From Mesorhizobium onobrychidis (GTDB lineage Bacteria; Pseudomonadota; Alphaproteobacteria; Rhizobiales; Rhizobiaceae): a stretch of DNA of 64,000 bases. Shown one piece after another: positions 52,752 through 62,080 of the stretch. Each line of letters starts with the position of its first letter. Position 1 is the stretch's first letter. Under the pieces are notes generated by a model. The model ran no database searches. It saw only the letters and a list, made by a program, of their open reading frames with translations, and was not told the DNA's origin. The stretch spans positions 5,189,501-5,253,500 of the forward strand of contig NZ_CP062229.1 of NCBI RefSeq assembly GCF_024707545.1. Direction: 5' to 3'. Position numbers and translations under genes: made by a program.

Positions 52752-53615
52752 TCAGCTTGGTGCCCCTGCCAAGGCAAGGTTGCTGCTGAACAGCGCAGCC
52801 AGATGCTGTGCCGGGGGCTCGGCATCCTGCCGCAGCCGGATGGCGAACTCGGCGATGGGAACCGGCGGCAGGCCAAGGTCGTGCGGTGCCTCGACGATGC
52901 CGGAATGGGCAAAGCGCGCCGTCCGCAGCGTCAGAGCAATGCCGGCATTCACCGCCGTGCGCAGCCCGGCCAGGCTGGCACTGCCGGCGGCGATGCGGTA
53001 GCGGCGGCCAACCGCATCAAGTGCCGTGATAGCCGCTTCGCGAAAGCCGCAATGCGGGTCAAGCAGTGCCAGCGGCACCTCGTCCTGGCGCGAGACCAGC
53101 CCCTTTTGCGAACAGAGCCACATCATCGGCTCGCGGAGCACGCCGACTTCGTCCGGCGCCGGCGCTCGGCGCATGGCAATCGCCAGATCGAGGGTGCCGG
53201 ATTGCAGCGCCTGCGCCAATTCGGCGGAGCGGCCGACGCGCAATTCGATCCTGACGCGTGGATGACTCACGGCGAAGGCCCTGAGCAAATCCGGCAGGCC
53301 GCTGTCGGCGAAATCTTGTGTCGTGCCTATGGCCACGCGCCCATCGGCTCGCACGCCCTTGAGGGCCAGCCACGCCTCGCGATGCACTGCCAGGATACGC
53401 CGTGCGTGGCCGACCAGATCCTCCCCGGCCGGCGTTAGGACGCGGGCCCGCCCCTGCGGCACCAAAAGCAGTTCGCCGACAATATCCTCCAGCCGCTGCA
53501 TCTGCGCCGTCACCGCCGAAGGCGAGCGACCGACGATCGATGCTGCCTGCGCCAGCGAGCCGCTGTCGACGAAGGCGAGAAAGGTTTTGAGGAGATCGGC
53601 GTCGAGCGTCTGCAT
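52752..53615 (-). CDS. LysR family transcriptional regulator
   Basis: A 287-residue LysR regulator. The N-terminal HTH is LDADLLKTFLAFVDSGSLAQ followed by AASIVGRSPSAVTAQMQRLE. The C-terminal two-lobed effector domain follows (GRVAIGTTQDFADSGLPDLL at its start). It diverges from the tautomerase locus, which it may have controlled, with a candidate binding site between them. Confidence 0.92.
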   Translation of the reverse strand: MQTLDADLLKTFLAFVDSGSLAQAASIVGRSPSAVTAQMQRLEDIVGELLLVPQGRARVLTPAGEDLVGHARRILAVHREAWLALKGVRADGRVAIGTTQDFADSGLPDLLRAFAVSHPRVRIELRVGRSAELAQALQSGTLDLAIAMRRAPAPDEVGVLREPMMWLCSQKGLVSRQDEVPLALLDPHCGFREAAITALDAVGRRYRIAAGSASLAGLRTAVNAGIALTLRTARFAHSGIVEAPHDLGLPPVPIAEFAIRLRQDAEPPAQHLAALFSSNLALAGAPS

Positions 53616-53627
53616 AATTCAGTTATA

Positions 53628-53656
53628 TCGAAGTGTTTATCTAAAACAATTCGATT
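53628..53656. promoter_or_regulatory. Candidate LysR binding site
   Basis: ATCGAA (53628-53633) and TTCGAT (53651-53656) form an inverted repeat 17 bases apart in an A/T-rich stretch between the divergent LysR and tautomerase genes. The dyad spacing and position suit a LysR-type regulator; no experimental support is visible. Confidence 0.45.
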
Positions 53657-53735
53657 TTTTTGACGCTAAAGCCGTGACATGGTTTTCCCAGCAGCGCGAG
53701 ACGCCCCCTCAGGAGAAAAGACTAGGAGAAGAGAA

Positions 53736-54142
53736 ATGCCGATCATCAATGTCAGCGTCACCGGCAGGCCCGATGCCGCTCTGTCCGCCACCATAGCCAG
53801 GGAGGTGACCGAACTGACCGCAATGCATCTGCGCAAGGATCCGACCATCACCGCGGTGCCATATCCTATCTCGACCCTCAGCACTGGTTCGCCGGCGCCA
53901 AGTCGCTGGCCGAGCACGGCGCCAAGACCTTCTGGCTCGACATAAAGGTGGTCGACGGCACCAACACCAAGCTCGAGCTGGAAGCCTATCTCAAGGCGAT
54001 CTTCGCCGCCTTTGGCCGCTTGCTGGGTGAGATGCACGAAGAAAGCTACGCCTTCGTGCACGAAGTGCCGGCCGCCGCCTATGGCTATGGCGGCAAGACG
54101 CAGGAATTCCGTTTCATCAGCGGGAGGTTGAAAGCGGCTTGA
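53736..54142 (+). pseudogene. Tautomerase (4-oxalocrotonate tautomerase family), frameshifted
   Basis: From the ATG at 53736 (AGGAG before it) the protein begins PIINVSVTGRPDAALSATIA with the catalytic Pro-1 after Met removal. Up to LRKDPTITAV all is typical. The continuation ISYLDPQHWFAGAKSLAEHG, then KTFWLDIKVVDGTNTKLELE, lies one frame away, consistent with loss of one base near 53858. The intact protein would be about 135 residues. Either a sequencing error or true inactivation explains this. Confidence 0.8.
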
Positions 54143-54317
54143 AGGGCGCCGTTCAGCCCACGCTCATCCCGCAAGTCATATTAGCGACGGTGAAGCGTAA
54201 AAGGCCTGCAGCCAGCCCTGGTTGAGCAGCATTGACGTTGAGCCCACTTCGTCTAGGTTCTCATTGAAGCGGCCAGGAAAGAGCCGCGACGTGAGAATCT
54301 GTTGGGAGAGACGCGGC

Positions 54318-56540
54318 ATGACCCTGACACTGGCGCTGCTTGCGGGCCTCGTCGCGGCTTGGCTGCTGATCGCCGTGGTGGAAAAATTCCGCCTCGGCCT
54401 GCGCTTCACCCAGGCGCTGCTCTACGTGCCGTTCAAGCTCGCCTACCGGGTCGCCGATGATCGTATCAAGATCGCCCGCAGAACAGCCGCCCCGGTCATT
54501 TACGTTATTTCGCACCAGTCGCGTCTCGAACCGGCGCTGATGCTGTCACTGCTGCCGGAAGACACGCTGCACATCCTCGACGAGGTCTCGGCGCGATCGC
54601 CCTGGCTCGAACCATGGCGCGAGCTTGGCCGCACCATCGCTTTCAACGCCGAGCATGTCTTCGTCAGCCGCCGGCTGGTGCGGGTGCTGAAGGGCAAGGG
54701 CCGCCTTGCCGTCTATCTGCCGGATGCGGTCGAGCCTGATATCAAGACATTTCGCCTGTTTCGCGCCGTCACCCGCATCGCCATGCAGGCCGACGCCCGC
54801 ATCGTCCCGATCTTCGTCGCCGGCGCGCGCACCCTGCCGGTATCGCTGACGCCGGCGGACAAGGCGCCGCGGCGCTGGTTTCCCCTTCTGTCGATCAGCG
54901 TGCTGGAGCCAATGACCATCGCCGAGCTGGTGGCACGAAATCCTGATCAGTCCTCGAACACCAATGCGCTGTTCGACCGTGTCTCCGAAGCCCGCCTTTT
55001 CGGCAGCGATCTTAACCGCGGCCTGTTTCTCGCCATACGCGACGCCGCCGACCGTGTCGGCGCCTCGCATCCTATCGTCGAAGACGTGGTCAGCGGCACG
55101 CTGAACTACAGAAAGCTGTTCATCGGCGCGCGGGTGCTGGGCCGCCGCTTCGAGGCGGTGACGGCGCCGGGCGAAGCGGTTGGACTGCTGCTGCCCAACG
55201 CCAATGGCGTCGTGCTGTCGCTCATTGGCCTGTTGTCGGCGAGCCGGGTGGCGGCGATGATCAACTACACCGCAGGCCCGGCCAGCGTGACCGCCGCCGT
55301 GCGCACGGCGGAGATCCGCACCGTGGTCTCGTCGCGCGCCTTTGTCGACAAGGCCAGCCTCGCTGACATCGTCGCGGCGGTAGAAGAAGGCGGCGCCAAG
55401 CTGTTGTGGCTGGAGGATGTGCGGGCCAGCGTAACCGTACTGGACAAGCTCGCTGCCGCCTTGCTGTGGCGCTGGCCGCAGCAGCCGCAGAATGCCGCCA
55501 AGCCAGCGGTGATCCTGTTCACTTCAGGCTCGGAAGGCACGCCCAAGGCGGTGGTGCTGTCGCACAGGAACCTTCTCGTCAACGCCATGCAGGCCGAAGC
55601 CCGCATCACCATCTCACCGGCCGATATCCTGCTCAACGTGCTGCCGGTGTTCCACTCGTTCGGGCTCACCGGCGGCACCATCCTGCCGCTGGTCACCGGA
55701 GTGAAACTATTTCTCTATCCCTCGCCGCTCCACTACAAGCTGATCCCCGAGGTCGCACGCAAGGCAAGGCCGACCGTCATGTTCGGCACCGACACGTTCC
55801 TCGCCAACTATGCGCGCACCGCCAAGGACGGCGATTTTTCCAGCCTGCGCTTCATCGTCGCCGGCGCCGAGGCGGTGAAACCGGAGACACGCCGCGTCTA
55901 CCGAGAGCGTTTTCAGGCCGAGATCATTGAGGGTTTCGGGCTGACCGAGGCGTCACCAGTCGTTGCCGTCAATACCGCCATCCACGGCCGCGACGGCACG
56001 GTCGGGCGGCTGTTGCCGGCCATGCGCATGAAGCTCGAGCCGGTCGAGGGCATTAGCGGCGCCGGACGGTTGTGGCTCGACGGGCCGAATTTGATGATGG
56101 GCTACATGACATCAGATAGGCCCGGCGAATTGCAACCGCTCGACGGCTGGCACGATAGCGGCGACATCGTTTCGGTCGACCGCGAAGGCTTCATCACCAT
56201 TCGCGGCCGGGCCAAGCGCTTCGCCAAGATCGCCGGCGAGATGGTGTCGCTGGGCGCAGTCGAGATGCTGGTGCAGTCGCTATGGCCGGAAGAGCACCAC
56301 GCTGTGGTGGCGGTGCCGGACAGGCGCCGCGGCGAGCGCATCGTGCTGGTCACCACCGCTGATGACGCCGACCCCGATGAATTGCGCAAATTCGGCAGAC
56401 AAGCCGGTGCCGCCGATTTGATGGTGCCGAACGACATCGTCAAGGTGGAGGAAATCCCGGTGCTGGGTTCAGGCAAGACCGACTATGTCTCGACCCGCAA
56501 GCTGGCGATTGACCGGCTGGGGCTCAGCGCGGCAGCTTAG
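54318..56540 (+). CDS. Acyltransferase-AMP ligase fusion (Aas-like)
   Basis: A 740-residue two-domain protein. Residues 1-230 are a membrane-bound PlsC/PlsB-type acyltransferase, but the usual HX4D is HQSRLE at residue 66 (HX4E) and the usual PEGTR is YLPDAVEPD. Residues 240-740 are an AMP-forming acyl-CoA/acyl-ACP synthetase with LFTSGSEGTPKAVVLSHRN near residue 390, GFGLTEASPVVA and a C-terminal GSGKTDYVSTRKL. E. coli Aas reacylates lysophosphatidylethanolamine using this architecture. GGGAGAG precedes the ATG at 54318. The role here may be phospholipid turnover or fatty-acid salvage. Confidence 0.87.
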   Translation: MTLTLALLAGLVAAWLLIAVVEKFRLGLRFTQALLYVPFKLAYRVADDRIKIARRTAAPVIYVISHQSRLEPALMLSLLPEDTLHILDEVSARSPWLEPWRELGRTIAFNAEHVFVSRRLVRVLKGKGRLAVYLPDAVEPDIKTFRLFRAVTRIAMQADARIVPIFVAGARTLPVSLTPADKAPRRWFPLLSISVLEPMTIAELVARNPDQSSNTNALFDRVSEARLFGSDLNRGLFLAIRDAADRVGASHPIVEDVVSGTLNYRKLFIGARVLGRRFEAVTAPGEAVGLLLPNANGVVLSLIGLLSASRVAAMINYTAGPASVTAAVRTAEIRTVVSSRAFVDKASLADIVAAVEEGGAKLLWLEDVRASVTVLDKLAAALLWRWPQQPQNAAKPAVILFTSGSEGTPKAVVLSHRNLLVNAMQAEARITISPADILLNVLPVFHSFGLTGGTILPLVTGVKLFLYPSPLHYKLIPEVARKARPTVMFGTDTFLANYARTAKDGDFSSLRFIVAGAEAVKPETRRVYRERFQAEIIEGFGLTEASPVVAVNTAIHGRDGTVGRLLPAMRMKLEPVEGISGAGRLWLDGPNLMMGYMTSDRPGELQPLDGWHDSGDIVSVDREGFITIRGRAKRFAKIAGEMVSLGAVEMLVQSLWPEEHHAVVAVPDRRRGERIVLVTTADDADPDELRKFGRQAGAADLMVPNDIVKVEEIPVLGSGKTDYVSTRKLAIDRLGLSAAA

Positions 56541-56543
56541 CGC

Positions 56544-56807
56544 TTAGAGGACCACCACTGACAACAGCAGGATGAACCCGACCGCCATCATCAGCAGGCC
56601 CGGCCAGTTCTGCGACAGGCCAAGGAAACCGAGTCCGCGCCGCCGCGGCTCAAGTGTCGGGCCCGGCGTTGCGAGATTTGGCGTCGAGCGATCGGGCGCC
56701 GCGCGAACAGGTGCCGGATCGCTGAGCCGCCCGCGCCATAGGACTGCGCCAGCCATGTACACAACGCCAGCGACAATAAGCAACGCACCAATGAGAACGA
56801 CAGCCAT
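56544..56807 (-). CDS. Small two-helix membrane protein
   Basis: An 87-residue protein from the ATG at 56807 with GAGGAG upstream. It has two hydrophobic helices (AVVLIGALLIVAGVVYMAG and PGLLMMAVGFILLLSVVVL) joined by a Pro/Arg-rich loop. No family is recognised. It lies convergent to the Aas-like gene, ends 3 bases from it, and its upstream region holds a palindromic repeat. Confidence 0.65.
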   Translation of the reverse strand: MAVVLIGALLIVAGVVYMAGAVLWRGRLSDPAPVRAAPDRSTPNLATPGPTLEPRRRGLGFLGLSQNWPGLLMMAVGFILLLSVVVL

Positions 56808-56936
56808 TTCTCCTCCCTCTTCTTCAGCTCCTGCGCCTGGCACAGCAACTTGAGAGGTTGGTAGCAAGGCGCTTCGCGAGGTCGCTCGCCTCGCCCGCTG
56901 AGACAAAACGGTCAAGATGCCCGGCAGGTTCCCGCT

Positions 56937-57040
56937 AGAGCGGGATGCGTCCGAATTGAACTGGGCATCCCGCTCTATCTATTTGTTTTAGCTGCGTTTC
57001 TGCGACGCCAAGTGATTCCACTTGGCTGCAAATGCTCGAG
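56937..57040. repeat. Interspersed palindromic repeat, family B, copy 2
   Basis: A perfect 12-bp inverted repeat AGAGCGGGATGC / GCATCCCGCTCT (56937-56976) is followed by a hairpin CCAAGTG-ATTC-CACTTGG (57008-57025). The section TTTTAGCTGCGTTTCTGCG through the hairpin matches 2641-2705. Confidence 0.8.
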
Positions 57041-57072
57041 GTGACCGTCGGAGCGAATTGGCGACAGGCCTG

Positions 57073-57888
57073 TCAGCCGATGTCTGAAGGCGGCACCTTC
57101 TCGCCCTCGCGCTTGGCGCGCCTGGAATAGGCGCGCACGCTGAACGGCAGGAACAGCAGATAGCCGGCGACCGACGCTGTCAGCGTGTACCAGGGGTAGG
57201 TCATCAAAAGCAGGATATAGAGGACGACGCCGAGGATGATCGGCAGCACCTTGTCGCCCGGGACTTTCAGGCTCTTGCCGGAATAGACCGGCAGCCGGCT
57301 GACCAGCAGGAAGGCGACCAGAACGGTGAAGCCGCCAGCGACGAAGGCGGCAGGGCGGGTCGGCTCCACACCAAGCCGCAGGAAGTACAGATAAAGCGGC
57401 AGCATCACCAGCACTGCACCCGCCGGCGCCGGCACGCCGACGAAATACTCGGTTTGCCACTGCGGGCGATCTGTTTCTTCGTCGAGCACGTTGAAGCGAG
57501 CGAGTCTCAGCCCGCAGGCGATGGTGAACAGGAGCGCGGCAATCCAGCCCGGCGAGCCGGCCTGGTCGAGCAGGAAGGCATAGAGCACCAGCGCGGGAGC
57601 TACGCCGAAATTGACGATGTCGGCCAGCGAATCCATCTGCGCGCCGAATTTGGACGTCGCCTTCAGCATCCGCGCCAGGCGGCCATCGATGCCGTCGAGG
57701 AAGGCGGCGAGCAGCACCATCACCACTGCCGGTTCGAAACGGCCTTCGAAGCCGAAGCGGATGCCGGACAGGCCGGCGCAGATGGCGAGCACGGTGACGA
57801 GATTGGGCAGCACCATGCGCATCGGGATTTCATGGATGCGCGGACCGCCGCTGCCATGCGCCTCGAATTTCTTGAACGGCGCGCCCAC
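57073..57888 (-). CDS. pssA: CDP-diacylglycerol-serine O-phosphatidyltransferase
   Basis: A 271-residue type II phosphatidylserine synthase. The CDP-alcohol phosphotransferase motif is DGIDGRLARMLKATSKFGAQ followed by MDSLAD, with the metal-binding Asp residues. Seven or eight hydrophobic helices follow. It supplies phosphatidylserine for Psd, whose gene lies 3 bases upstream in the same operon. Phosphatidylethanolamine formed this way is also the precursor of phosphatidylcholine in rhizobia. Confidence 0.95.
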   Translation of the reverse strand: MGAPFKKFEAHGSGGPRIHEIPMRMVLPNLVTVLAICAGLSGIRFGFEGRFEPAVVMVLLAAFLDGIDGRLARMLKATSKFGAQMDSLADIVNFGVAPALVLYAFLLDQAGSPGWIAALLFTIACGLRLARFNVLDEETDRPQWQTEYFVGVPAPAGAVLVMLPLYLYFLRLGVEPTRPAAFVAGGFTVLVAFLLVSRLPVYSGKSLKVPGDKVLPIILGVVLYILLLMTYPWYTLTASVAGYLLFLPFSVRAYSRRAKREGEKVPPSDIG

Positions 57889-57891
57889 GGC

Positions 57892-58590
57892 TCAGGACAC
57901 CCGCACGAGCGGCGTTGCGGCAATGCCGCCGAATTCGGCCAGTATGGTTTCGCCACCGACCGCGGTCTGGCCGACGGCGACACGCGGCGTTGCGGCCGAC
58001 GGCAGGAATACGTCGACGCGCGAGCCGAAGCGGATCAGCCCAAAGCGCTCGCCGATGCCGATCGCGCCGCCGGTCTCGGCCCAGCAGACGATGCGCCGCG
58101 CCACCAGGCCGGCGATCTGCACCGCGGCCACCGTGCCGTTGGGGCTGTCGATGACCAGGCCGTTGCGCTCGTTGTCGGCGCTCGCCTTGTCGAGTGCAGC
58201 GTTGAGGAACTGGCCCGGCCGATGCTCGATCCTTGTGATGCGGCCGCGCACCGGCGCCCGGTTCACGTGGCAGGAAAAGACGTCCATGAACACCGAGATG
58301 CGGGTCATCTCGCCGCCGCCGAGGCCAAGTTCGCGCGGCGGCACGGCCGGACCGACCGCCGTGATGATGCCGTCGGCTGGGCTCACCACCAGCCGGTCGT
58401 CGACAGGCGTGACGCGCTCGGGATCGCGGAAGAAATAGACGCACCAGGCGGTCAGGATCAGGCAGACCCAAAACAGGATCGAAGAGAAATAGCCGAGGAA
58501 AAGCGTCACCGCTGCGAAGGCGGCGATAAACGGATAGCCTTCGCGATGGATCGCAACGAACGTTTTCTTGATCGTGTCGACGAGGTCCAT
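57892..58590 (-). CDS. psd: Phosphatidylserine decarboxylase
   Basis: A 232-residue Psd that makes phosphatidylethanolamine. It is made as a proenzyme; the cleavage/pyruvoyl site is in [12 protein letters not shown] (Gly-Ser). Upstream are [12 protein letters not shown] and [20 protein letters not shown]. An N-terminal hydrophobic segment anchors it. The ATG at 58590 gives the short, alphaproteobacterial form. It is followed after 3 bases by pssA. Confidence 0.95.
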   Translation of the reverse strand: MDLVDTIKKTFVAIHREGYPFIAAFAAVTLFLGYFSSILFWVCLILTAWCVYFFRDPERVTPVDDRLVVSPADGIITAVGPAVPPRELGLGGGEMTRISVFMDVFSCHVNRAPVRGRITRIEHRPGQFLNAALDKASADNERNGLVIDSPNGTVAAVQIAGLVARRIVCWAETGGAIGIGERFGLIRFGSRVDVFLPSAATPRVAVGQTAVGGETILAEFGGIAATPLVRVS

Positions 58591-58847
58591 GGAATGGAAA
58601 CAGCCTAGTTTCAGGTCCGGCCTCAATAGCGGAAACACCCTGTGGCCGCAACGCAACAATGAGCGAAAGCCGGTTCGGCGGCGGTTGCGTTGGGGCACGT
58701 ATCCGGTTCACGCATATTGGAACCGATCCGGCCTTTGCGAAAAAACCGTCGCAGTTGTCGGCGCGCGGCATCCTCGCCCGTCCTTGGTGAGAGGCGCTTT
58801 ATATCGGCCGAGTGGGGCGCCTACGGCACGAAACCTGGGAGCCCGCA

Positions 58848-59720
58848 ATGCCGTCGCAGAAATTAGCAGCCAAAGAAGCAAATGTCGTGATGAACGGTCT
58901 GGCGTTCGGCGAGTCGCCGCGCTGGCATGATGGCAGGCTTTGGTTCTGCAACTGGGGAACCGGCCAGATCATCGCCGTCGATGCCGACGGCAACAGTGAG
59001 GTCATGCTCACTGTGCCGGCCACCCTGCCCTATTCGATCGACTGGCTGCCGGACGGTCGCCTGGTCGTCGTCTGCGGGCGTGAGGGGTTGGTGCTGCGGC
59101 AAGAAGCAGACGGTACGCTGGCCACCCACGCCGATCTGCGGGGTTTTTCAACGAGCCCTTGGAATGAGATCGTCGTCGACGGGCGCGGCAACATCTACAT
59201 CAATGGCGGTGGGCCGGCGCCGGCTCCCGGCCAGCATTTCAGCCCCGGCACCATCGTGCTGATTGCGCCGGACGGGTCGGTGCGGCAGGTGGCGGACAAG
59301 ATCGCCTTCGCCAACGGGATGGCGGTGACGCCTGACAACAAAACGCTGATCGTCGCTGAATCCCACGCCAACAGGCTAACCGCCTTCGACATCGCCGCCG
59401 ATGGCAGCCTCGCCAACCGGCGGCGATGGGCCGACCTCGGCAACGGCTTTCCCGACGGCATCTGTCTCGATGCCGAAGGCGCTATCTGGTATGCCGACGT
59501 GCCCAACCGGCATTGCGTGCGCGTGCGCGAAGGCAGCGCAATGCTCGAAAGCGTTGATGCCGATCGCGGCTGCTTTGCCTGCATGCTCGGCGGCGCCGAC
59601 GGCAAGACACTGTTCATCGTCGCCGCCGAATGGCGCGGCTTCGAACACATGATCAGCGATGCCCGCACCGGCCAGGTGCTCAGCATCGAGGCTTCCGCAC
59701 CGGGCGCCGGCTGGCCATAA
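58848..59720 (+). CDS. SMP-30/gluconolactonase family protein
   Basis: A 290-residue six-bladed beta-propeller. It opens with LAFGESPRWHDGRLWFCNWG, with the metal-binding Glu in GESPRW, then FSTSPWNEIVVDGRGNIYIN and FPDGICLDAEGAIWYAD, where Asn and Asp complete the metal site. Such enzymes hydrolyse sugar lactones or other esters. GGAG precedes the ATG at 58848. It is convergent with the Atm1-type exporter gene. Confidence 0.9.
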   Translation: MPSQKLAAKEANVVMNGLAFGESPRWHDGRLWFCNWGTGQIIAVDADGNSEVMLTVPATLPYSIDWLPDGRLVVVCGREGLVLRQEADGTLATHADLRGFSTSPWNEIVVDGRGNIYINGGGPAPAPGQHFSPGTIVLIAPDGSVRQVADKIAFANGMAVTPDNKTLIVAESHANRLTAFDIAADGSLANRRRWADLGNGFPDGICLDAEGAIWYADVPNRHCVRVREGSAMLESVDADRGCFACMLGGADGKTLFIVAAEWRGFEHMISDARTGQVLSIEASAPGAGWP

Positions 59721-59723
59721 GGG

Positions 59724-61610
59724 CTACGACACTTCCGAGGGGCGGCGGCGGACGACGACGCCGAACTCGTCGCGCTCGCGAGCAATGCGCAGCCGCTCCT
59801 CGGCCTCGGTTGCCTCACGCTGGCGGTCCCACATCGACGCGTACAGACCGGCCTTGCGCATCAAGGCGGCATGCGTGCCACGCTCGGCGATCTGGCCGTC
59901 CTGCAGCACGATGATCTCGTCGGCCGAAATCACCGTCGACAGCCGGTGGGCGATGACGATGGTCGTGCGGCCCTTACTGACGAGGTCGAGCGCCGCCTGG
60001 ATCTCCTGTTCGGTATGGCTGTCGAGAGCCGAGGTCGCCTCGTCGAGCATCAGGATCGGCGGCGCCTTCAAAATGGTGCGGGCGATCGCCACGCGCTGCT
60101 TCTCACCGCCGGACAGTTTCAGCCCGCGCTCTCCGACCATCGAACGGTAGCCGTCGGGCAGCCGCTCGATGAATGGCCCGATCTGAGCGAGTTCTGCCGC
60201 CTTGCGCACATCCTCCTCGCTGGCATCGACGCGGCCGTAGCGGATGTTGTAGGCGATGGTGTCGTTGAACAGCACGGTGTCCTGCGGCACCATGCCGATC
60301 GCCGCGCGCAGGCTCTCCTGAGTCACGTCGCGAATGTCCTGGCCATCGATCAGAATCTTGCCGCCCTGGATGTCGTAAAAGCGGAACAGGAGCCGCGAAA
60401 TGGTCGACTTGCCGGCGCCCGACGGTCCGACAATGGCAACCGTCTTGCCGGTCGGCACTTCGAAGCTGATGCCTTTCAGGATCTTGCGGTTGGGATCGTA
60501 GGAAAACTGCACGTCGCGGAACTCGACCTTGCCGGCGCCGACGACCAGCGGCTTGGCACCCGGCTTGTCGACGATCTCCTGCGGCACATCGAGCAGATCG
60601 AACATCTGCTCGATGTCGGTCAGGCCCTGGCGGATTTCGCGATAGATGAAGCCGATGAAATTGAGTGGCACCGAAAGCTGGATTAGCATGGCGTTGATGA
60701 AGACGAAGTCGCCAACCGTCTGCGTACCAGCCTGCACCTCCAGCGCCGAAAGGCACATGACGATAACCGTGCCGAGACCGAAGATGATGCCCTGGCCGAA
60801 GTTCAGCCAGCCGAGCGAGGTCCATATCCTGGTGGCGGCAATCTCGTAACGCGCCATCGATCGGTCGAAGCGTTCAGCTTCCATGCTCTCGTTGTTGAAA
60901 TATTTGACCGTCTCAAAATTGAGCAGCGAGTCGATCGCCTTGGTGCTGGCGTCGGTGTCGCTGTCGTTCATGTCGCGGCGAATGACGATGCGCCAGTCGC
61001 TCGCCCTGATGGTGAACCAGATGTAGAACCAGACCGTCACCGCCACCACAGCCACGTATTTCCAGCCATAGGTGACGGCGAAGATGCCGGCTGTCAGCGC
61101 GAATTCGAGGATAGTCGGCAAGGTGTTGAGCACGGTGAAGCGGACGATCGTCTCGATGCCCTTGGTGCCGCGCTCGATGATGCGCGACAGGCCGCCGGTG
61201 CGGCGCTCGAGATGGAAGCGCAGCGACAGTCGATGCATGTGGATGAAGGTGCGGAAGGCGAGCTGGCGCACCGCATATTGTCCGACGCGGGCAAACAGCG
61301 CGTCGCGCAACTGGTTGAAGCCTAGCTGCACCAGCCGCACGACATTGTAGGCGATGACCAGCATGACTGGCGCCAGCAAGAAGGCCGGCAGCGGCGGCAC
61401 CGACTTGGCGTCGCCAGCCAGCGCATCGGTCGCCCATTTGAAGAAATACGGGCCGGCAACCAGTGTCAGCTTGGCGACGACCAGCAGCACTGTCGCCCAC
61501 ACCACCCGCGCCCGGAGGTCGGCACGGTCGGCCGGCCACATGTAGGGCCACAGATTACGCAACGTCTTGAAGGTCGAGCCAGAATCGGCGGAGACAGTTT
61601 TTTCGGCCAT
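59724..61610 (-). CDS. Atm1/HMT1-type ABC exporter
   Basis: A 628-residue half-transporter, membrane and ATPase domains fused, that works as a homodimer. The first 300 residues contain six helices and the Atm1 motifs (HMHRLSLRFHLERRTGGLSR, FNFETVK-like LLNFETVKYFNNE). The ATPase has Walker [15 protein letters not shown] near 390, signature LKLSGGEKQRVAIART and LMLDEATSALD. Relatives export glutathione-linked metal or sulfur compounds. An ArsR-type metal sensor lies 80 bases upstream on the same strand, which supports a metal-related role. Confidence 0.93.
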   Translation of the reverse strand: MAEKTVSADSGSTFKTLRNLWPYMWPADRADLRARVVWATVLLVVAKLTLVAGPYFFKWATDALAGDAKSVPPLPAFLLAPVMLVIAYNVVRLVQLGFNQLRDALFARVGQYAVRQLAFRTFIHMHRLSLRFHLERRTGGLSRIIERGTKGIETIVRFTVLNTLPTILEFALTAGIFAVTYGWKYVAVVAVTVWFYIWFTIRASDWRIVIRRDMNDSDTDASTKAIDSLLNFETVKYFNNESMEAERFDRSMARYEIAATRIWTSLGWLNFGQGIIFGLGTVIVMCLSALEVQAGTQTVGDFVFINAMLIQLSVPLNFIGFIYREIRQGLTDIEQMFDLLDVPQEIVDKPGAKPLVVGAGKVEFRDVQFSYDPNRKILKGISFEVPTGKTVAIVGPSGAGKSTISRLLFRFYDIQGGKILIDGQDIRDVTQESLRAAIGMVPQDTVLFNDTIAYNIRYGRVDASEEDVRKAAELAQIGPFIERLPDGYRSMVGERGLKLSGGEKQRVAIARTILKAPPILMLDEATSALDSHTEQEIQAALDLVSKGRTTIVIAHRLSTVISADEIIVLQDGQIAERGTHAALMRKAGLYASMWDRQREATEAEERLRIARERDEFGVVVRRRPSEVS

Positions 61611-61641
61611 TTTATTGCCTTTTCGTATTTTCTTATTGCTT

Positions 61642-61690
61642 GACCATCATCTTTTCCGAAAACCGGCGTCCACTTTTCGGGATCATGACC
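61642..61690. repeat. RIME-like palindromic repeat, family A, copy 5
   Basis: GACCATCATCTTTTCCGAAA at one end and TTTTCGGGATCATGACC at the other form an imperfect hairpin like 7162-7231. It lies between the ArsR gene and the Atm1-type exporter gene, and its last base is the first of the ArsR stop codon complement. Confidence 0.75.
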
Positions 61691-62016
61691 TAGCGGCCGG
61701 AGCAGCACGAATTGACGAGCGCGGCCAGCGATGCGGAAACATCGGCGAGCGCATCGCTGTCGACTTCATAGCGCGAGCGTTGCCGGTCCGGCTCGTAGCG
61801 GACCAGCCCGGCCTCGACCAATATCTTCAGGTGCTGCGAAACGGTGGACTGCGCCAGGTCGAGATGGTCGACGACCTCGCGGCAGCAGCAGGAGCGGCTG
61901 GCTGACAGATGCCTGAGGATCTCGATCCGCGCCGGATGCGAAAGCGCGGCGAGCTTCGCGGCGACGGACTGGCTGTCGGCGAAGCCACAGGTCTTCTCGG
62001 TCAAGGGATCGTTCAT
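61690..62016 (-). CDS. ArsR family metal-responsive regulator
   Basis: A 108-residue winged-helix repressor. The helix-turn-helix is LDLAQSTVSQHLKILVEAGL followed by a wing. Cysteines cluster as SCCCREVVDHLD at the start of the recognition region and NSCCSGR at the C terminus, both suited to binding thiophilic metals such as As, Cd, Pb or Cu. It lies upstream of the Atm1-type exporter, so it may control export. Confidence 0.9.
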   Translation of the reverse strand: MNDPLTEKTCGFADSQSVAAKLAALSHPARIEILRHLSASRSCCCREVVDHLDLAQSTVSQHLKILVEAGLVRYEPDRQRSRYEVDSDALADVSASLAALVNSCCSGR

Positions 62017-62080
62017 CGTCTATCGGCGATAAACGATGAACGAACTTTCCGCAAGAGCCCGCAAAAGAAGAAAAGGATTT

